Shown here: positions 35,245-48,417 of the stretch, piece after piece
How positions within the stretch are numbered: the stretch's first letter is position 1
Layout of the letters: each line of letters opens with the position of its first letter
Assembly: GCA_944548615.1 (NCBI GenBank)
Contig: OX155973.1
Location: 19,693,543 to 19,757,542 of the forward strand
Source of the DNA: Micropterix aruncella
Taxonomy: Eukaryota; Arthropoda; Insecta; Lepidoptera; Micropterigidae
Direction of reading: 5' to 3'
DNA length: 64,000 nt
Notes under the pieces: model-generated
The model's input: the letters and a program-made list of their open reading frames with translations, nothing else
The model's database searches: none
Told to the model about the DNA's origin: nothing
Made by a program: the position numbers and the translations under genes

Positions 35245-36365
35245 CGGCTGCGCCACCCCAAAACTTTCCCGGGAAGTAGCCAAGGACTTATAGAGCGTGA
35301 TGTTATTTTTTGACAGGAGGAGCTCGCGACGTACGGCGATGAAACGCCAAATATATCGAGAATCAACGACGCGAATCACTCGTCGGCGACGAGTGCGGAT
35401 AGTGAGAATGCAACGCATTAAACACGTTCGATTCAATCGTTTACGCAAATATGCTGACCGGCGAAAATCCAATGTGATTTCGGCCCAACTAGGCATTTGT
35501 GTACCAAATTTCAAGTATATACATAATTTCAATATTTCCAGATTGAAACACAAATTTTAGACTCTTGCCATGACCAAATAATACCTGCGTGTTAATTAGC
35601 ATAACCCATATATGCCTAGTGATTCGAAAACGAAACAAGAAGTAGTACTTTTGTAAAAGCATCGGAAATCCTTTGTGAGCTCAGTAAAATCCAAAAAACT
35701 GCCATCTATCGAAAGAGCATGGAGCTATCTCCTACTAGCAATGAAATTTTAGCAGAATTGACACTTTTGATTGAAACAGTAAGCAGTGCCAGTTGTGTCG
35801 TGTTTGCATCGTGCAAAAATCATGTTGTCTCCCGAAAAAAGTAAGTAATTATTCAGTTGAGTGAAGCTTCGTTAAAAAAATCATAGTTTTGTAGTAAATT
35901 TGGGTAAATTATGGACTTACTTGTGTTTTTAAAATTAGTTGATTGTAGACTTAAAATTAGTAGATTGCATGTGACAATAATAATAAATATTAAATAAACT
36001 CATTATAACATATTTGTTTGAATTACCTATAACGAATGTAGCATATTTGCCCATTGTTTCATTTTCAAACAACTCTAAAATCTATGTAGTTAACAAAAAA
36101 ATATATACTAAAACTAGTCAATACGGTTATAGGAACCTATTAACATAAACATATCTAAAAATAACCAAAATCGAAATCTCAAAATAGTTCCGGGCATATA
36201 TGGGTGCTATAGTCGAGGAATACACACAGATACACAGACACACAGACAGACTCGTCTCAAAGGGACTGAAAATGGATATTTCCATCTTCAACTCGAAAAA
36301 AAATTGCGCGTTTCAATACTTTCCCTCCAATATTTGTTGGTTGGTGGGCCGGGAAAATAAAAGTG
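35245..36365 (+). repeat. Family C dispersed repeat (long copy)
   Basis: Starts near 'GCGCCACCCCAAAACTTTCC', matching 'GTCGCCCCAAGACTTTCCC' of the 39745 copy, and ends with the shared 'TTGGTTGGTGGGCCGGGAAA'. It contains 'CTCTTGCCATGACCAAAT' and the ACACAGACAC stretch. About 600 bp in the middle (35580-36180) are not found in the other copies and may be a further insertion. Confidence 0.5.
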
Positions 36366-36407
36366 GAATTTTACATAATGAAGGTTCAAATAAAATATTC
36401 GACAAAT

Positions 36408-37140
36408 GAGCCCTGTTGGTATTACCGCTAATTTGGGCTGTGAACGGTTTCGTACAGCTTCGGCCACAATATCCATTTTGTTCTCGGATCGGCTCAACTC
36501 ACGATTCAGCTCCTATTCAGAAGCATTCTCGGGTGGAAGGCTACCCCGGGTAAGACTCCCGTGTCCCAGGCCTCAGAGCTGGTGGACCGGTTTCTCCCGG
36601 CGGGATTGCATCCCGGCGCCACTGGACGGTTTGCGCACCGGTCGGCGAAGCCAATCGGCTGTGAATTCTGACTAATTGCTGAAGGGGTCTGGAGACTATG
36701 GTAATATACTGTTTCCTAAGCAGCGGCGGTAAATGTTGACCTGTTGTCATGCCACTCTTGTAATGACCTTGAGCCACTCGATCCTGTGTGGCACTACGGG
36801 CAAAGAATGCCCAGGTCCGCGATTAATTCAAACTGAATTACCGCTGTCATACAACAGGTAGAGGTCGTGTAATCGACTTCGGACCCGTAACCTGAAGGTT
36901 AATTCCAGACGGAGATATCCTGCCAAAACTGGTAGGCAGGGGGCGAGGCTGCCCGCTGGGTACCTTTCCCGATGCCTCGCCGTAAGGCGTTGGCCTCTGA
37001 CGGGCAGGTGGCGGAGCTTGACGGTGGATTGTTTTGTCCCAAGTCTTCTGCGCTCGCCTCACGGGAGATAGAACGTTACATTTCGTTAAAACTTCCTGAG
37101 GTGACGGGTTCGCCCGTTGTAGTTGACAACTCTAGTTGTT
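36408..37140 (+). repeat. Family A, full diverged copy
   Basis: Follows the same order as 34185-34855 but with many substitutions and its own middle ('TTCAAACTGAATTACCGCT', 'GGTTAATTCCAGACGGAGAT'). It ends in 'GGTTCGCCCGTTGTAGTTGA'. It links the fragments at 5480, 22915 and 48418 to the family. Confidence 0.65.
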
Positions 37141-37514
37141 TGTATTTCCCATGGTATTGCGAAAAATGTATTAATGAATATTGTATTTTATCGTTGGCCT
37201 AACCCAATCCGTACAGATAACTTCAGTAGTGGTAATAAGTAAATTTGTTATACGTTTCTATAATTTAAGCTTGTAGTAATACTGGCCTAATTTAAGCCTG
37301 TAGTAAGACCAGTAGTAATACTGCTGTGCATTGTTTTTTATATTTTAATAATGTATTTTTGTATCACAAAATTAGAAGTGTAAGACTAGAAAAATAAGAG
37401 TTTTTCTCGCCAACAAACTGTATACCAGTTTGGCGAGATTGTAATATTTTAAAAAATGTATCTTTTTCTATGAATAAATTTATTGAAAAAAAAAAAAAAA
37501 AATAAATAAATAAA
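37141..37514 (+). mobile_element. Retroelement 3' end with hairpin and poly(A)/(AAAT) tail
   Basis: A stem at about 37408-37439 pairs 'CTCGCCAA..ACTG' with 'CAGTTTGGCGAG' (12 bp, one bulge). About 50 nt further lies a run of A's and (AAAT)n at 37482-37514. This is a non-LTR retroelement 3' UTR layout; no ORF2 is retained. Confidence 0.45.
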
Positions 37515-37754
37515 TGAAAGAAACTCCAGGAATTAATGGACTACCACTATTAGCCACAGTTCTTAAAGTCAAAAGCATTCAGTGACAGTTTGATATTGCG
37601 TTAAAAAACTGATTTTGAATTTTAAAATCCTTGTCGAGTTACATACTGAGACAGTTATTCGATATGTTCTTTCCTTATTAGGAAATTCATTCAAAATTAT
37701 GAATTTTAATGGCAACCCTTCGACCAAAAATTGAGTCTATTTATGCCATTACAC

Positions 37755-38640
37755 AATAAGTATTTATTTATTTTATTTTATTTTATTTATTTGTTACAAC
37801 TTGGTAGAGAGTTAACAATGAAATCGTACAGATATGATTTGTAACTATTTATATAAGCAATAAGAAAATGAACACAACCCATACGATCATTCTAGACGAA
37901 TGCCCAACTAGACTGAACAACAGCCTGTATCTGGGCATACGAAAATATGTAGCCTTTGTTTTTGAGTAGTACTGACGTTTGAGTAATACTGCATAAAATA
38001 GTACACATATTAATACAGATATATATGGTAAAGGGTTAGTTACATACATATATACACATATACACATATACACATAAAAACATACATACATACATATATA
38101 ATAACACACACACACATACATCTACATACACACATATTTTAAATTATTGTATGAAGCAATTCTTTTTCAGTCTTTGTACGACCTACTTCGTAAAGGAGCC
38201 ATTTTTTTACTTTCATCTTAAATTGGTGTACATTTTGAACAGTTTTTAATGACTCTTCTAAAGTACTAAAAAATTTTGGGGCAATGAAATACAACTGTCT
38301 TTCGGCAAAGGTTGTATGTACGTGAGGAATTACATAGTTCGTCCCTTCAGCCATTCTAGTTGCTCTTTGCTGCTGGCTTCGGGAACGTTTCTCTAAAGTC
38401 TTGTAAAAATGTATTAGGCATTGTTTCACGAACAACTGACGAATATCCAAAACACTTGCTTCGCTGAACAGCAGGTCAGAGTCATGGCGGGGATGTTTTC
38501 TGTAAGTAACCCGCAATAATAATTTCTGGGCTTTAACCAGTAGTTCAAGTACTTGTTTCGTACATGCCCCCCAAGCAATGACACCGTGCATCCATAAGCT
38601 TTGGCAAAGCGCCATGTACACAATTTTTAACGTCGGTTAA
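37755..38640 (-). pseudogene. LINE ORF2 C-terminal fragment with 3' UTR
   Basis: The minus-strand frame 38139-38621 (160 codons) contains 'HGVIAWGACTKQVLELLVKA', 'DLLFSEASVLDIRQLFVKQC' and 'FAERQLYFIAPKFF', the post-RT region of a CR1/jockey-like ORF2. The ending resembles the ORF2 at 11177-14140 ('RHYTFLAPKLYN'). A 3' UTR with (TGTGTA)-type simple repeats (38040-38135) and a (TAAA)/(TAAAA) tail at 37757-37792 follow. It is 5'-truncated near 38640. Confidence 0.75.
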
Positions 38641-38715
38641 AAGTATGCTATATGTATTCTTGTGCACTAACGATTTACAGACAAAATGGTTTCATTTTAT
38701 TTTGATTTCTCTCCG

Positions 38716-39281
38716 TAGGGTAATTCAAGGAGAGATGGATCATCGGGTGAGATGGACTATCGTAATTTCTCCCAAATTACAAATATTTTAAAATGGTAGT
38801 ACTGTCGTGTTCCTGTTAAAAAAGTTGCAAAGTGTACGAAAAGCGACAGCTGTATTTTTTGTTGTTTTTTTTGTTTATATAAAAACCGCTAGTTTCGTAA
38901 TACCATAATGGAAGGTGGAGAGACACAATGATAAAACAAATCTTTTCACATTAGTTATTGCTATTATTTCTTTAAGTTTTAGTGCGCCAAAGTTTTATTA
39001 AGGTAATTTATAAAGACTGGGTGTTTATTTTAGTTAGATCCATCTTCCTTAGTGGGTGGTCCGGTCCAACTTACCCTTACAGTGTGGGAGATATGGACCA
39101 AGGCTATCTTTTGTTTGTACTCAAATTGTACATTTAAGAAACTGTTGTTCTGCAATATGCATTGTATAAATGACCGATTAATATAGTATATTCATATAAT
39201 ACCATAAGCGAACGTTTTACATATTCAGGAAAAAAATGAAACTCTCAAAAAAAGTGGTCCATCTCTGCTGAACTTACCCTA
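38716..39281. mobile_element. TIR element (MITE) with TA flanks
   Basis: The left 'TAGGGTAATTCAAGGAGAGA' and the right-end reverse complement 'TAGGGTAAGTTCAGCAGAGA' form imperfect TIRs that continue as 'TGGATC'/'TGGACC'. TA at both ends suggests a TA target duplication. The 566-bp interior has no transposase. Confidence 0.65.
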
Positions 39282-39744
39282 TACAACTTGTTCTAGCCGG
39301 AACAACGTGCAAACAATTAACAATAAAACATTACTCAATGGCGTCAATGTGCCATGTACGTTCAATAGCAATGGACGTAGATATACGTCAGTCACGTGTA
39401 CAATATTAACATCGTGTCGAACGTATCGTAAAAGTGTGTACTATTTAAGCGTACGATAAAATGCGTCAATATTCGTTATCGCACGGCAGTACTGCTGCTA
39501 TGAGCAGATACTAACCTACGCTGTATGGTACGTCAAACGGTAGTAACGATCGCGTCATTACGCTGAAGCAGAGGTGGACTAAGAGAGATGGAGAAGAAAG
39601 ATAGTCCATAGGCTAGTAAGCCTGACCTGGCTCATAAACGATTTTACATTTTAATTAGTTTTAATTTACAAAAACTCCCTTCGCAAGAACGAAGGTATCT
39701 CGGTGGCTTCTTAATCAATGGTAGTCGTTATGAAAAAGAATCAG
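39282..39744. other. No gene seen
   Basis: Intervening DNA without a supported feature. Confidence 0.4.
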
Positions 39745-40250
39745 TTGTGTCGCCCCAAGACTTTCCCGTTCAGATAAGCGCCCCCACCCCCACTCGCGCG
39801 CCTAACCCTTTAACCCCACAGTAGTCTACGTTTTAAATTTCAAGTCAATTGCCCAAGGTCGCCATCGCTTAAAATCGGCCCGTTGACCACCATGCAATGA
39901 CCCCTTTCTATAAATCACACTGCTTGCTTGACAATTTCATAATTCCAGATTCCAGACCATCAAGGCCGATTTCGTGTACCGATTTCAAGTCTCTAAGTTG
40001 AATATTTTGATATTGAAGTATGCACGCCCTTTGATGGACCGATTTTAACCACAATCTTTTCAACCCTTGCCATGACCAAATGTTGTCTGCATGCCAAAGT
40101 TCAGCTCAATCGAATGAAGCGTTTGGGCGCTATCGTATAAGCGTTTGGGCGCTATCGTGGAGGTATACACACATACACAGAGACAGACACACAGAAGTGC
40201 GTTCACAATACTATACCTCCTCGTCGATTGGTAGGCCGGTAAAGCAAAAT
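39745..40250 (+). repeat. Family C dispersed repeat
   Basis: Runs from 'GTCGCCCCAAGACTTTCCC' through 'CCTTGCCATGACCAAATG' to 'CGTTCACAATACTATACC'. A 21-bp duplication ('AAGCGTTTGGGCGCTATCGT', twice) lies at 40117-40158. Confidence 0.6.
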
Positions 40251-41092
40251 AACTATTACATTCACGATAAAAATAAGTCAAAACGTTTAATTTCACACAG
40301 TGTAAGGAAAATTCGAAATTTGGCCAATTTTTTGCAAAAATAATTAATCATAAAGAATGAAATACTCGAGAATTATATGCCAAATTTCTATCTAACTAAC
40401 TATCATATGTATGCTAAATTTCTTTATTGGGAGCTACAAATAAAAGGGTTCATAAACGTTTCATATTTTTGATTTCTCGCTTTTTTCTAATTCTTTTTTC
40501 AATTGCAAATAGAGAGTTTTTTATTATTATTAATTATTATAACAGTTTAATATGTGTTATAAAGCCACATTAAGTCATGGTCAGATTTTTTTCATCCGGA
40601 TGCAACAAAATTACTGTTAAGAAGAAGAAGATAATTTTACCGATACCGCTAATATATTAAATTTAGCTTAGTATGGGCGACATTAGTCACTCTAAGGTGT
40701 TTTAAAGAGTAATCGCTTTAACCTCAATATATCGACGGTACTTGAGTAACGCTTGCTAGGGGCAACGACCGAGTATTTCGCACCTTTTCTTTTGCATAAA
40801 GAAAATCGTGTGAAACCTCAGCTATTTAAAAGCTTTGACACTCATCCCATTGTACTTTTTATCTCGTTTTGAAAAACTTTGGTAGGGAAAACGTTTTATA
40901 TTCTTTCCCAAAAACTTGTTGTTAATGATAAATGTGCTATTGCTGGATACAGGAAGTAGCTCGAGTATACCTGGATTTCAAAAAACTATTTTACAGTAAG
41001 TCTTGGATAAAAATGGTTAACAGCAATTATATTATATATATTTATAATGGCGATGTACAGAGTTTGCAACAAGGGCAACACGAAACATAGGT
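40251..41092. other. No gene seen
   Basis: AT-rich DNA with no supported feature. Confidence 0.4.
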
Positions 41093-41386
41093 AATGGGCT
41101 TGATTGCGTTTCTCTTGAACTAAAATCGGAAATTAGTTCGTGTGAACGAGACAGAGCAGTACGCCGAAACGGAATGTGAAATGAACGGTTGTCACTTTTC
41201 TGGATTAAAACTACCCACCGAAGATAAAGCAGCTAAATCTAACACCGTACGAAATGTTTTCAAAGTTATTCGGGCGTCTAAAAATTCGACAGGTAGTTCA
41301 TATTCCGTTCTAACGTATTGCTCTGTCTCGTTCGGTTGAAGTAATTTCCTATTTTAGTTCACAAAGAAACGCAATCGGGCCCACTA
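41093..41386. mobile_element. MITE with long terminal inverted repeats
   Basis: The left 'GATTGCGTTTCTCTTGAACT' and right (reverse complement) 'GATTGCGTTTCTTTGTGAAC' begin inverted repeats of 60 bp or more, continuing through 'CGAACGAGACAGAGCAGTACG'. The ~290-bp interior has no transposase. Its inner part resembles the element at 56830-57057. Confidence 0.7.
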
Positions 41387-41649
41387 TCTACACTTTAACA
41401 TGGAACAGCATTTTAACAAGAAAACAATTTAACTCAAAAAAACCACAGCAAGTTATTTCACGCTTTTATGTGATGATCGGTCCCATGCCGCTAAACTAAG
41501 TGAACTTGTCCCAGGGCAAATATTTTAAACATGTAAAATGGAAGGCCAAATATCAAGCATGTTAAAAGAAGGGAAACTAGTTTACAAAAAAAAAATAGGA
41601 AAACAAAAAATAGTAAAGGTAGAATAAAAAAAGCAAAGTTTTTAAAACG

Positions 41650-41760
41650 AAATGAAATGAAAAATCTCTTTATTGCACAATAAAAACAAGGAACAATGGC
41701 GGACTTATTGCTACATAACGATATCTTCCAGTCAACCAACTTCTAATGGCACTAAATGGA
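41650..41760 (-). mobile_element. LINE 3' tail, minus strand
   Basis: 'AAAATCTCTTTATTGCACAA' and 'GGCGGACTTATTGC' are the reverse complement of the GCAATAAAG-type 3' end at 1-288. Confidence 0.55.
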
Positions 41761-41870
41761 AAAAACATACATATATAAACAGGAAACCCAAAAAATATAC
41801 ATATTAAAATTAATAGATAATAAAATATATTTGATTTATTACTAATAATAATTCATAAATAAAAAATACT

Positions 41871-42494
41871 TGTGGCACTCGGGGACTGCCGCGGTAAAGC
41901 TATTGCATAGCATTTTTAACAACTTATGCAATTATAATTATGTATTTATTTTATTTATTTTATTTTTTCTGATATCAGATAACTGCGCTCTATCGGAAAA
42001 CGTTGAAATTATTCATCATTGAATAATTTCAGCGTATCGAATCATTTGCGGCTGCGGAAGCAAATGATTCGGAATAATTTAATAGAACGTCTTCCGATAG
42101 AGCGCCGCGCACGAATTTTTTATTCGATAAAGCAAAAAAAATGGATTATTCGAAAAAAATCGTAGATAAAAAGATAGATAATTTAATTATCTTTAAAATG
42201 GTGCAGGTTTCATAATAATACGCCAGATAGTATTTGCGTAGTAGTCGTTTTTGTGTTCGGTTAGACCTAATTTCACAAATTAATTACACTATGTAATATA
42301 AACAAAATCTAAAATATTCAAAGCTAAGATTATTAGGAAAATGTTCTTGTTTAACATATATATTTTTCGAATCGTAAGCAGTACTCGTTTAGACGTAATT
42401 ATCAGTTTAAAATCATTAATTTTCGTTAGGAAATTTCTTCATTCGGTCGCCGCGCTGGCCTAGGCCCGCGATAAAAGCTATGCAATAGCTTAAA
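41871..42494 (+). repeat. ~0.6-kb element with internal hairpin, copy 1
   Basis: Runs from 'TGTGGCACTCGGGGACTGCC' to 'GCTATGCAATAGCTTAAAA'. 'AAGCTATTGCATAGC' occurs near the left end and inverted at the right end. A long internal hairpin spans 41985-42105. The neighbouring copy at 42577-43166 is in the same orientation and very similar. No coding sequence. Confidence 0.7.
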
Positions 42495-42576
42495 ATATAT
42501 CGAATGTAAATAAAATAAAATAAAATACCAGTTCTAATGTTTTTAAAAAAAATAGTTTATAAAATAAAAAAATACG

Positions 42577-43166
42577 TGTGGCACTCGGGGACTGCCGCGG
42601 TAAAGCTCTTGCATAGCATTTTTGACAACTTATACAATTATAATTATTTATTTATTTTCTTTTTTCTGATATCAGATACCTGCGCTCTATCGGAAAACGT
42701 TGAAATTATTCCGAATCATTTGCGGCTGCGGAAGCAAATGATTCGGAATAATTTAAACGTCTTCAGATAGAGCGCCGCGCACGAATTTTTAATTCGATAA
42801 AGCAAAAAAAAACGGATTATTCGAAGAAAATCGTAGATAAAAAGATAGATAATCAAATTATCTTTAAAATGGTGCAGGTTTCATAATAATACGCCAGATA
42901 GTATTTGCGTAGTAGTCGTTTTTGTGTTCGGTTAGACCTAATTTCACAAATTAATTACACTATGTAATATAAACAAAATCTAAAATATTCAAATCTAAGA
43001 ATATTAGGAAAATGTTCTTGTGTAACATATATTTTTTTTGAATCGTAAGCAGTACTTGTTTAGACGTAATTATCAGTTTAAAATCATTAATTTTCGTTAA
43101 GAAATTTCTTCATTCGGTCGCCGCGCTGGCCTAGGCCCGCGATAAAAGCTATGCAATAGCTTAAAA
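42577..43166 (+). repeat. ~0.6-kb element with internal hairpin, copy 2
   Basis: A direct repeat of 41871-42494 with scattered substitutions. Its hairpin (42682-42775) has arms of about 45 bp from 'GCGCTCTATC' to 'GATAGAGCGC'. It lacks the 24-nt insertion found in copy 1. Confidence 0.7.
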
Positions 43167-43975
43167 CAGTCACAGACAATAACAATAATAATAATACATA
43201 GTCACAAATGGGTAGTCGAATAGGGATAGATAGTGGATAGGGACCTTCCAGGCTCAAGCATTGTCCTTGTTGTGTTTTATTTATTTCCTTTTCAATTGTT
43301 AATATTTGGACATTTTCATATAGATTATAATTCTGATGACAGTCGTGTGGTCGCTGCTAATTTATCCCCACCAGCGAGCTTGTGCCAGCGTTCCCATATT
43401 TACAATTTAAATCATATTTGTATTACTAAATTAGCAGTTGTAAAATATGCGACCGAAAAATTTACCAACCTTGTAGATCGGCTATAGTAAAAAAATAGTT
43501 ACGAACATTTTATTTCTTTTTAAAATCCTAAAATGCGCTGAATTAGATAGGTACCTATGGCTTTTTGAGTGCTGTACGATTTGATCGAAACATTCCTGGC
43601 AACGCTGGCGTGCGCCCGGTCGTTCCCGGTGTCCCATAACGTTAAATCGCTACAGCGATATATGAGAAATATATCAGAATATTTGTTTTTAATAAAAAGT
43701 ATATTTATAAGGCCACGATGCGTAGTTTTCTTTCCAACCTTGATTAATGTTAAAAATGAAGCATTTTCTAACGTGCGCGGCGTAAGTATTAGTATTTTTT
43801 TAACACGTCGATAGGAATTCCTACACTTGGTAAAGCCAACATTAAGAAAAATAACTACTACAATATTTATATAAGTACCTTGAACATTTAAGCGCAGATT
43901 TTTTCAGAAAAGTCAAGATTCATTCAGAAGACATTCATCTAAGATTTTTCAAATTCATCCAGAATTTTCAAGCAC
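43167..43975. other. No gene seen
   Basis: Intervening DNA with short unrecognised open frames. It would lie in an intron of the minus-strand gene if 44591-44695 is an exon. Confidence 0.4.
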
Positions 43976-43977
43976 AG

Positions 43978-44272
43978 ACACGACCCGGTAGCATAGTGGT
44001 TAAGTCGCCTGGAGCTTACAATGTAAGATACGTTGTAACGTCCCGGGTTCGATTCCCGGCTGGGTCACCATTTTCCGTTGGGATAAATTTAACGGAATTG
44101 CATTTTCAATTCAGAAATCGAATGCAATAACAAGACACACACTTACACACATGTTACAAGCCCACATACATATAAACAGGGCATAGTAGGGTTGGTTGTA
44201 AGAGATTATCATATGGAAGTAAACCCGCCTATTTTGATTTCACAATAAAGAGTACAAACAAACAGATTTTCA
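43978..44272 (+). mobile_element. tRNA-derived SINE with LINE-like tail
   Basis: 43982-44066 folds like a tRNA: acceptor GACCCGG/CTGGGTC (7 bp with one G-T pair), A-box region 'TAGCATAGTGGTTAAGTCG' and T-arm CCGGG-TTCGATT-CCCGG. The anticodon arm is abnormal, so it is not a working tRNA gene. The body with 'AACGGAATTGCATTTTCAAT' follows. The tail 'GGTTGGTTGTAAGAGATTA..CCGCCT..CAATAAAGAG' mirrors the LINE 3' end at 1-288. A shared tail lets a LINE reverse transcriptase mobilise a SINE. Confidence 0.8.
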
Positions 44273-44590
44273 ATGGTATATATAATTAACAAAGTTTGCC
44301 TATATTTTCAATCGTAATTTTCGATAATTTTGCAAATTAATATATGAACAATAATACTAGAAAATCAATCGCGAAAATTGCCTTCCCAGAAATCTTTTTT
44401 TGAACTAAATCGTCTACTTATGTGATAGTTTTATATAACGTTTGGAATCACTACTATATGTGCACATGTCACGAGCTCAGATAGACCTGGCATGACAAAG
44501 ACATCCTTAGTGTACATAAAAAGCGATTAAAATCGTTCAGATGCAAAGGTGAGAACAACATAAAAAAATATTTTTTTAAAATCTGCTCAC

Positions 44591-44695
44591 CGTCACTGCT
44601 ACATCTAGAGTCAACTTTTCTTCTTTTCAGCTTCAGGTCTTGAAATAAGCTCATATTGTCGAGCTCACACGGGCCACGAGTGAGTGTCATAATTC
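44591..44695 (-). CDS. Probable internal exon of a host gene (HR4/GRF-like nuclear receptor N-terminal region?)
   Basis: 105 nt bounded on the minus strand by 'CATTTGTTTCAG' (acceptor) and 'GTGAGCAG' (donor), phase 1 at both ends. It encodes 'IMTLTRGPCELDNMS' followed by 'LFQDLKLKRRKVDSRCSSDG'. Codon use looks coding, and the basic KLKRRK patch suggests a nuclear protein. It joins in phase to the exon at 56351-56574 (G + GA). From memory this stretch resembles the conserved N-terminal region of insect HR4/GRF-type orphan nuclear receptors that act in the ecdysone cascade. The DNA- and ligand-binding domains would be in exons beyond the left edge, so the name is tentative. Splice sites and phase are seen; the identity is an inference. 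Confidence 0.7.
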
Positions 44696-44829
44696 CTGAA
44701 ACAAATGATGAAAAAAAAATAATTAAGAAGCATAAAAACCACTCACAGCAAGAGCGGGATAAAAGAGCGTCGTTGATTGATATCAGAGGGAGATAAAACA
44801 ATCGGGTTTTTATTATTTTTAAAATAAAT

Positions 44830-45010
44830 CGAAAAGCGTTTAGGCGCTATAGCGGAAGAATACTCACATACAGAATTCAGTCTGGAAATAGTCCTAATCG
44901 TCTCGCCGGGGGATGGGGGGGGGGGGTGGCAAAATGTATATATCCGTCTTGATCTCGAAAAAAAAATGCGCGTTCACAATACTTTCCCTGCTGGGAATTT
45001 AAAAATAACA
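44830..45010 (+). repeat. Family C fragment (3' part)
   Basis: 'AAGCGTTTAGGCGCTATAGC', 'TATCCGTCTTGATCTCGAAA' and 'ATGCGCGTTCACAATACTTT' match the other family C copies. A G-run lies at about 44910-44930. Confidence 0.6.
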
Positions 45011-45154
45011 GGAAGAAAAAATATAAAATGTCCATTTTTGTCCATATTTGTGTGTTGCCACAGAGGAATATGTAGAACAGAGAGCGGGAGTGCGAAGGCG
45101 GGCTGTGAATAAATGCGTTCACCGAATAGAAAGAGATAGTTGCATGTGGGGCCC

Positions 45155-45311
45155 TCCTCTATCCTTGTCTAGTTGCGCATGCGCGTTTATCCATAGCACA
45201 TAGCAGACGTATGACGTCGAAGCGTTGCCATGGTGATATATAAGAGTTGCCATAGTGATATATGTACGTGTGCCCGTGCATCCGCGACTAGACAAGGATG
45301 GACGGAGTACT
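45155..45311. mobile_element. Short MITE with 'ATCCTTGTCTAGT' TIRs
   Basis: The left 'CTCCTCTATCCTTGTCTAGT' and right (reverse complement) 'CCATCCTTGTCTAGTCGCGG' are inverted. The interior holds a ~21-bp tandem duplication ('GTTGCCATGGTGATATATAA' / 'GTTGCCATAGTGATATATG'). Noncoding. Confidence 0.65.
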
Positions 45312-46986
<1,675 letters not shown>

Positions 46987-46987
46987 C

Positions 46988-47350
46988 GGCCAAGCCGTCG
47001 TCAAGATAAATGACATTTGAAATGTCATTTATCTTGACGACGGCTTGGCCGAAATATTGATAGACATTTTAATAATCATTAGTTTTTAGTTTTTAAGATA
47101 TCTAATCGCCTATTATTTTCCAGCATTGCTCTCATCTTTCGAATTGCTGTGTTGCCGCTGTAGGATAAAGTAGAAAGGTTCCAATACCACAGTAGGAAAC
47201 CGCAAATACTGAAAGAAGAGAAAACGAAAAAGGCGTGGAGTCGCTCCTGGTCGCCACAGACCAGATAAGTGCCCTTTCATTTATTTTATCATTTCATTTA
47301 TTTAGTAATAAACATAATTTCAATTTTAAAAAAAAATATATATATATAAT
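46988..47350 (+). mobile_element. Short element with hammerhead-like core, copy at a perfect hairpin
   Basis: 46988-47050 is a perfect inverted repeat (31-bp arms, centre 47019). Its right arm ends 'TTGACGACGGCTTGGCC' + 'GAAATATTG'. About 210 nt downstream are 'CTCCTGGTCGCCACAGACC' and 'AGATAAGT', the same anchors as at 32279-32550 and in the palindrome arms. It ends near a short (AT)n at 47335-47348. Confidence 0.6.
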
Positions 47351-47987
47351 GCCATCTATTAGATTATTCGGACATTAAAGCGTCTAATTATCATAAATCG
47401 AAACCTGTATTTCTATAAATTATATCCAAACGTGTGCACAAGTAAATTGTTTTTTGGTACGCCTGCCTTAGTACAGGCATAGGCATAGTTAGACGGCGTA
47501 AACATAATTATTAAGATGATGCTGTGTGCTTCGATTTTTGTTACTGGTACAAACACGAATATTTTAAATTAATAAACAAATAAAAATTAATACTTAAACA
47601 CTATATTTTGAGAAAATGGATAAAAAATCTCACAACACTCCTTCAGATAACCTACTCATAGTACTAGTATCAAAAAACAAACATAAAAAAATTAAAAACA
47701 AATCAATTCTTCGACAAGACAGACATTGAAAATTCTGAATTTTAATGTTTTCTTGTGTCACGTATTTGTTGAGGTTTTAGTTTCTGCATGTGCGCAATGA
47801 ATTTCGCAACACATTTGCGGCGCGAACAACAATAATTTTGTTTGTCGGCGCAGAATAAATGTCAAGGTATCCGTTTAGATATTTTCCAATGCTACTCTAG
47901 CGGTGGAGACGGCGGTGCGTACAGTGCGGTCGAGGTAAGCTGATCGTCGCAACACTAATATACCTGCCTCATATTATATAATAATAA
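47351..47987. other. Unassigned DNA
   Basis: No gene seen; a GC-richer patch lies at 47800-47950. Confidence 0.35.
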
Positions 47988-48349
47988 AAAAAATACTGCC
48001 GTTACAGAAATTACTGTATTTATAGATATTTTTGTCACGGTTTTTTATGAAATATTTGTGATAAGTATTTATCCATATAGATACATGTATATATCCGGAA
48101 TGTACTCAATAAGACCTTTCATTTGACACTAAACACGATATATTTGTGTTAATTTATTGATATTTAGACATTTGGGTATTTAGACAAATACATACTAAAT
48201 ATTTAGGCAGTTAAGGTACCCTATAACCACAAACTTCTATATTGGTTGAAGTGATTAGAAGTTATAGTGGAATAACGAAACGGAAAACATACATAGATAA
48301 ACCCTGAACACATTACTTGCCATTTTTTTTTTGGGCAGTCGTGTAAAAA
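47988..48349 (+). repeat. Family B MITE-like repeat, near-complete
   Basis: Starts 'AATACTGCCGTTACAG' and ends 'GGGCAGTCGTGTAAAAA', so the ends are inverted around ACACGACTGCC. The interior has 'ATTTATTGATATTTAG', 'TTAAGGTACCCTATAAC' and 'ATAGATAAACCCTGAACAC'. No coding sequence. Confidence 0.65.
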
Positions 48350-48417
48350 TATGAGTTTTGCAATGGATTCAAATTATGTTGTTAATACAACATATATACC
48401 TATATAACTATATATAC

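Noticed and set aside
35161..35560. Arg-rich ORFs on both strands
   Set aside because: No family resemblance, and they lie within or next to a family C repeat copy.
43982..44066. A functional tRNA gene
   Set aside because: Acceptor and T-arm pair well, but the anticodon arm is abnormal and a SINE body and tail follow, with a second copy at 30788-30930.
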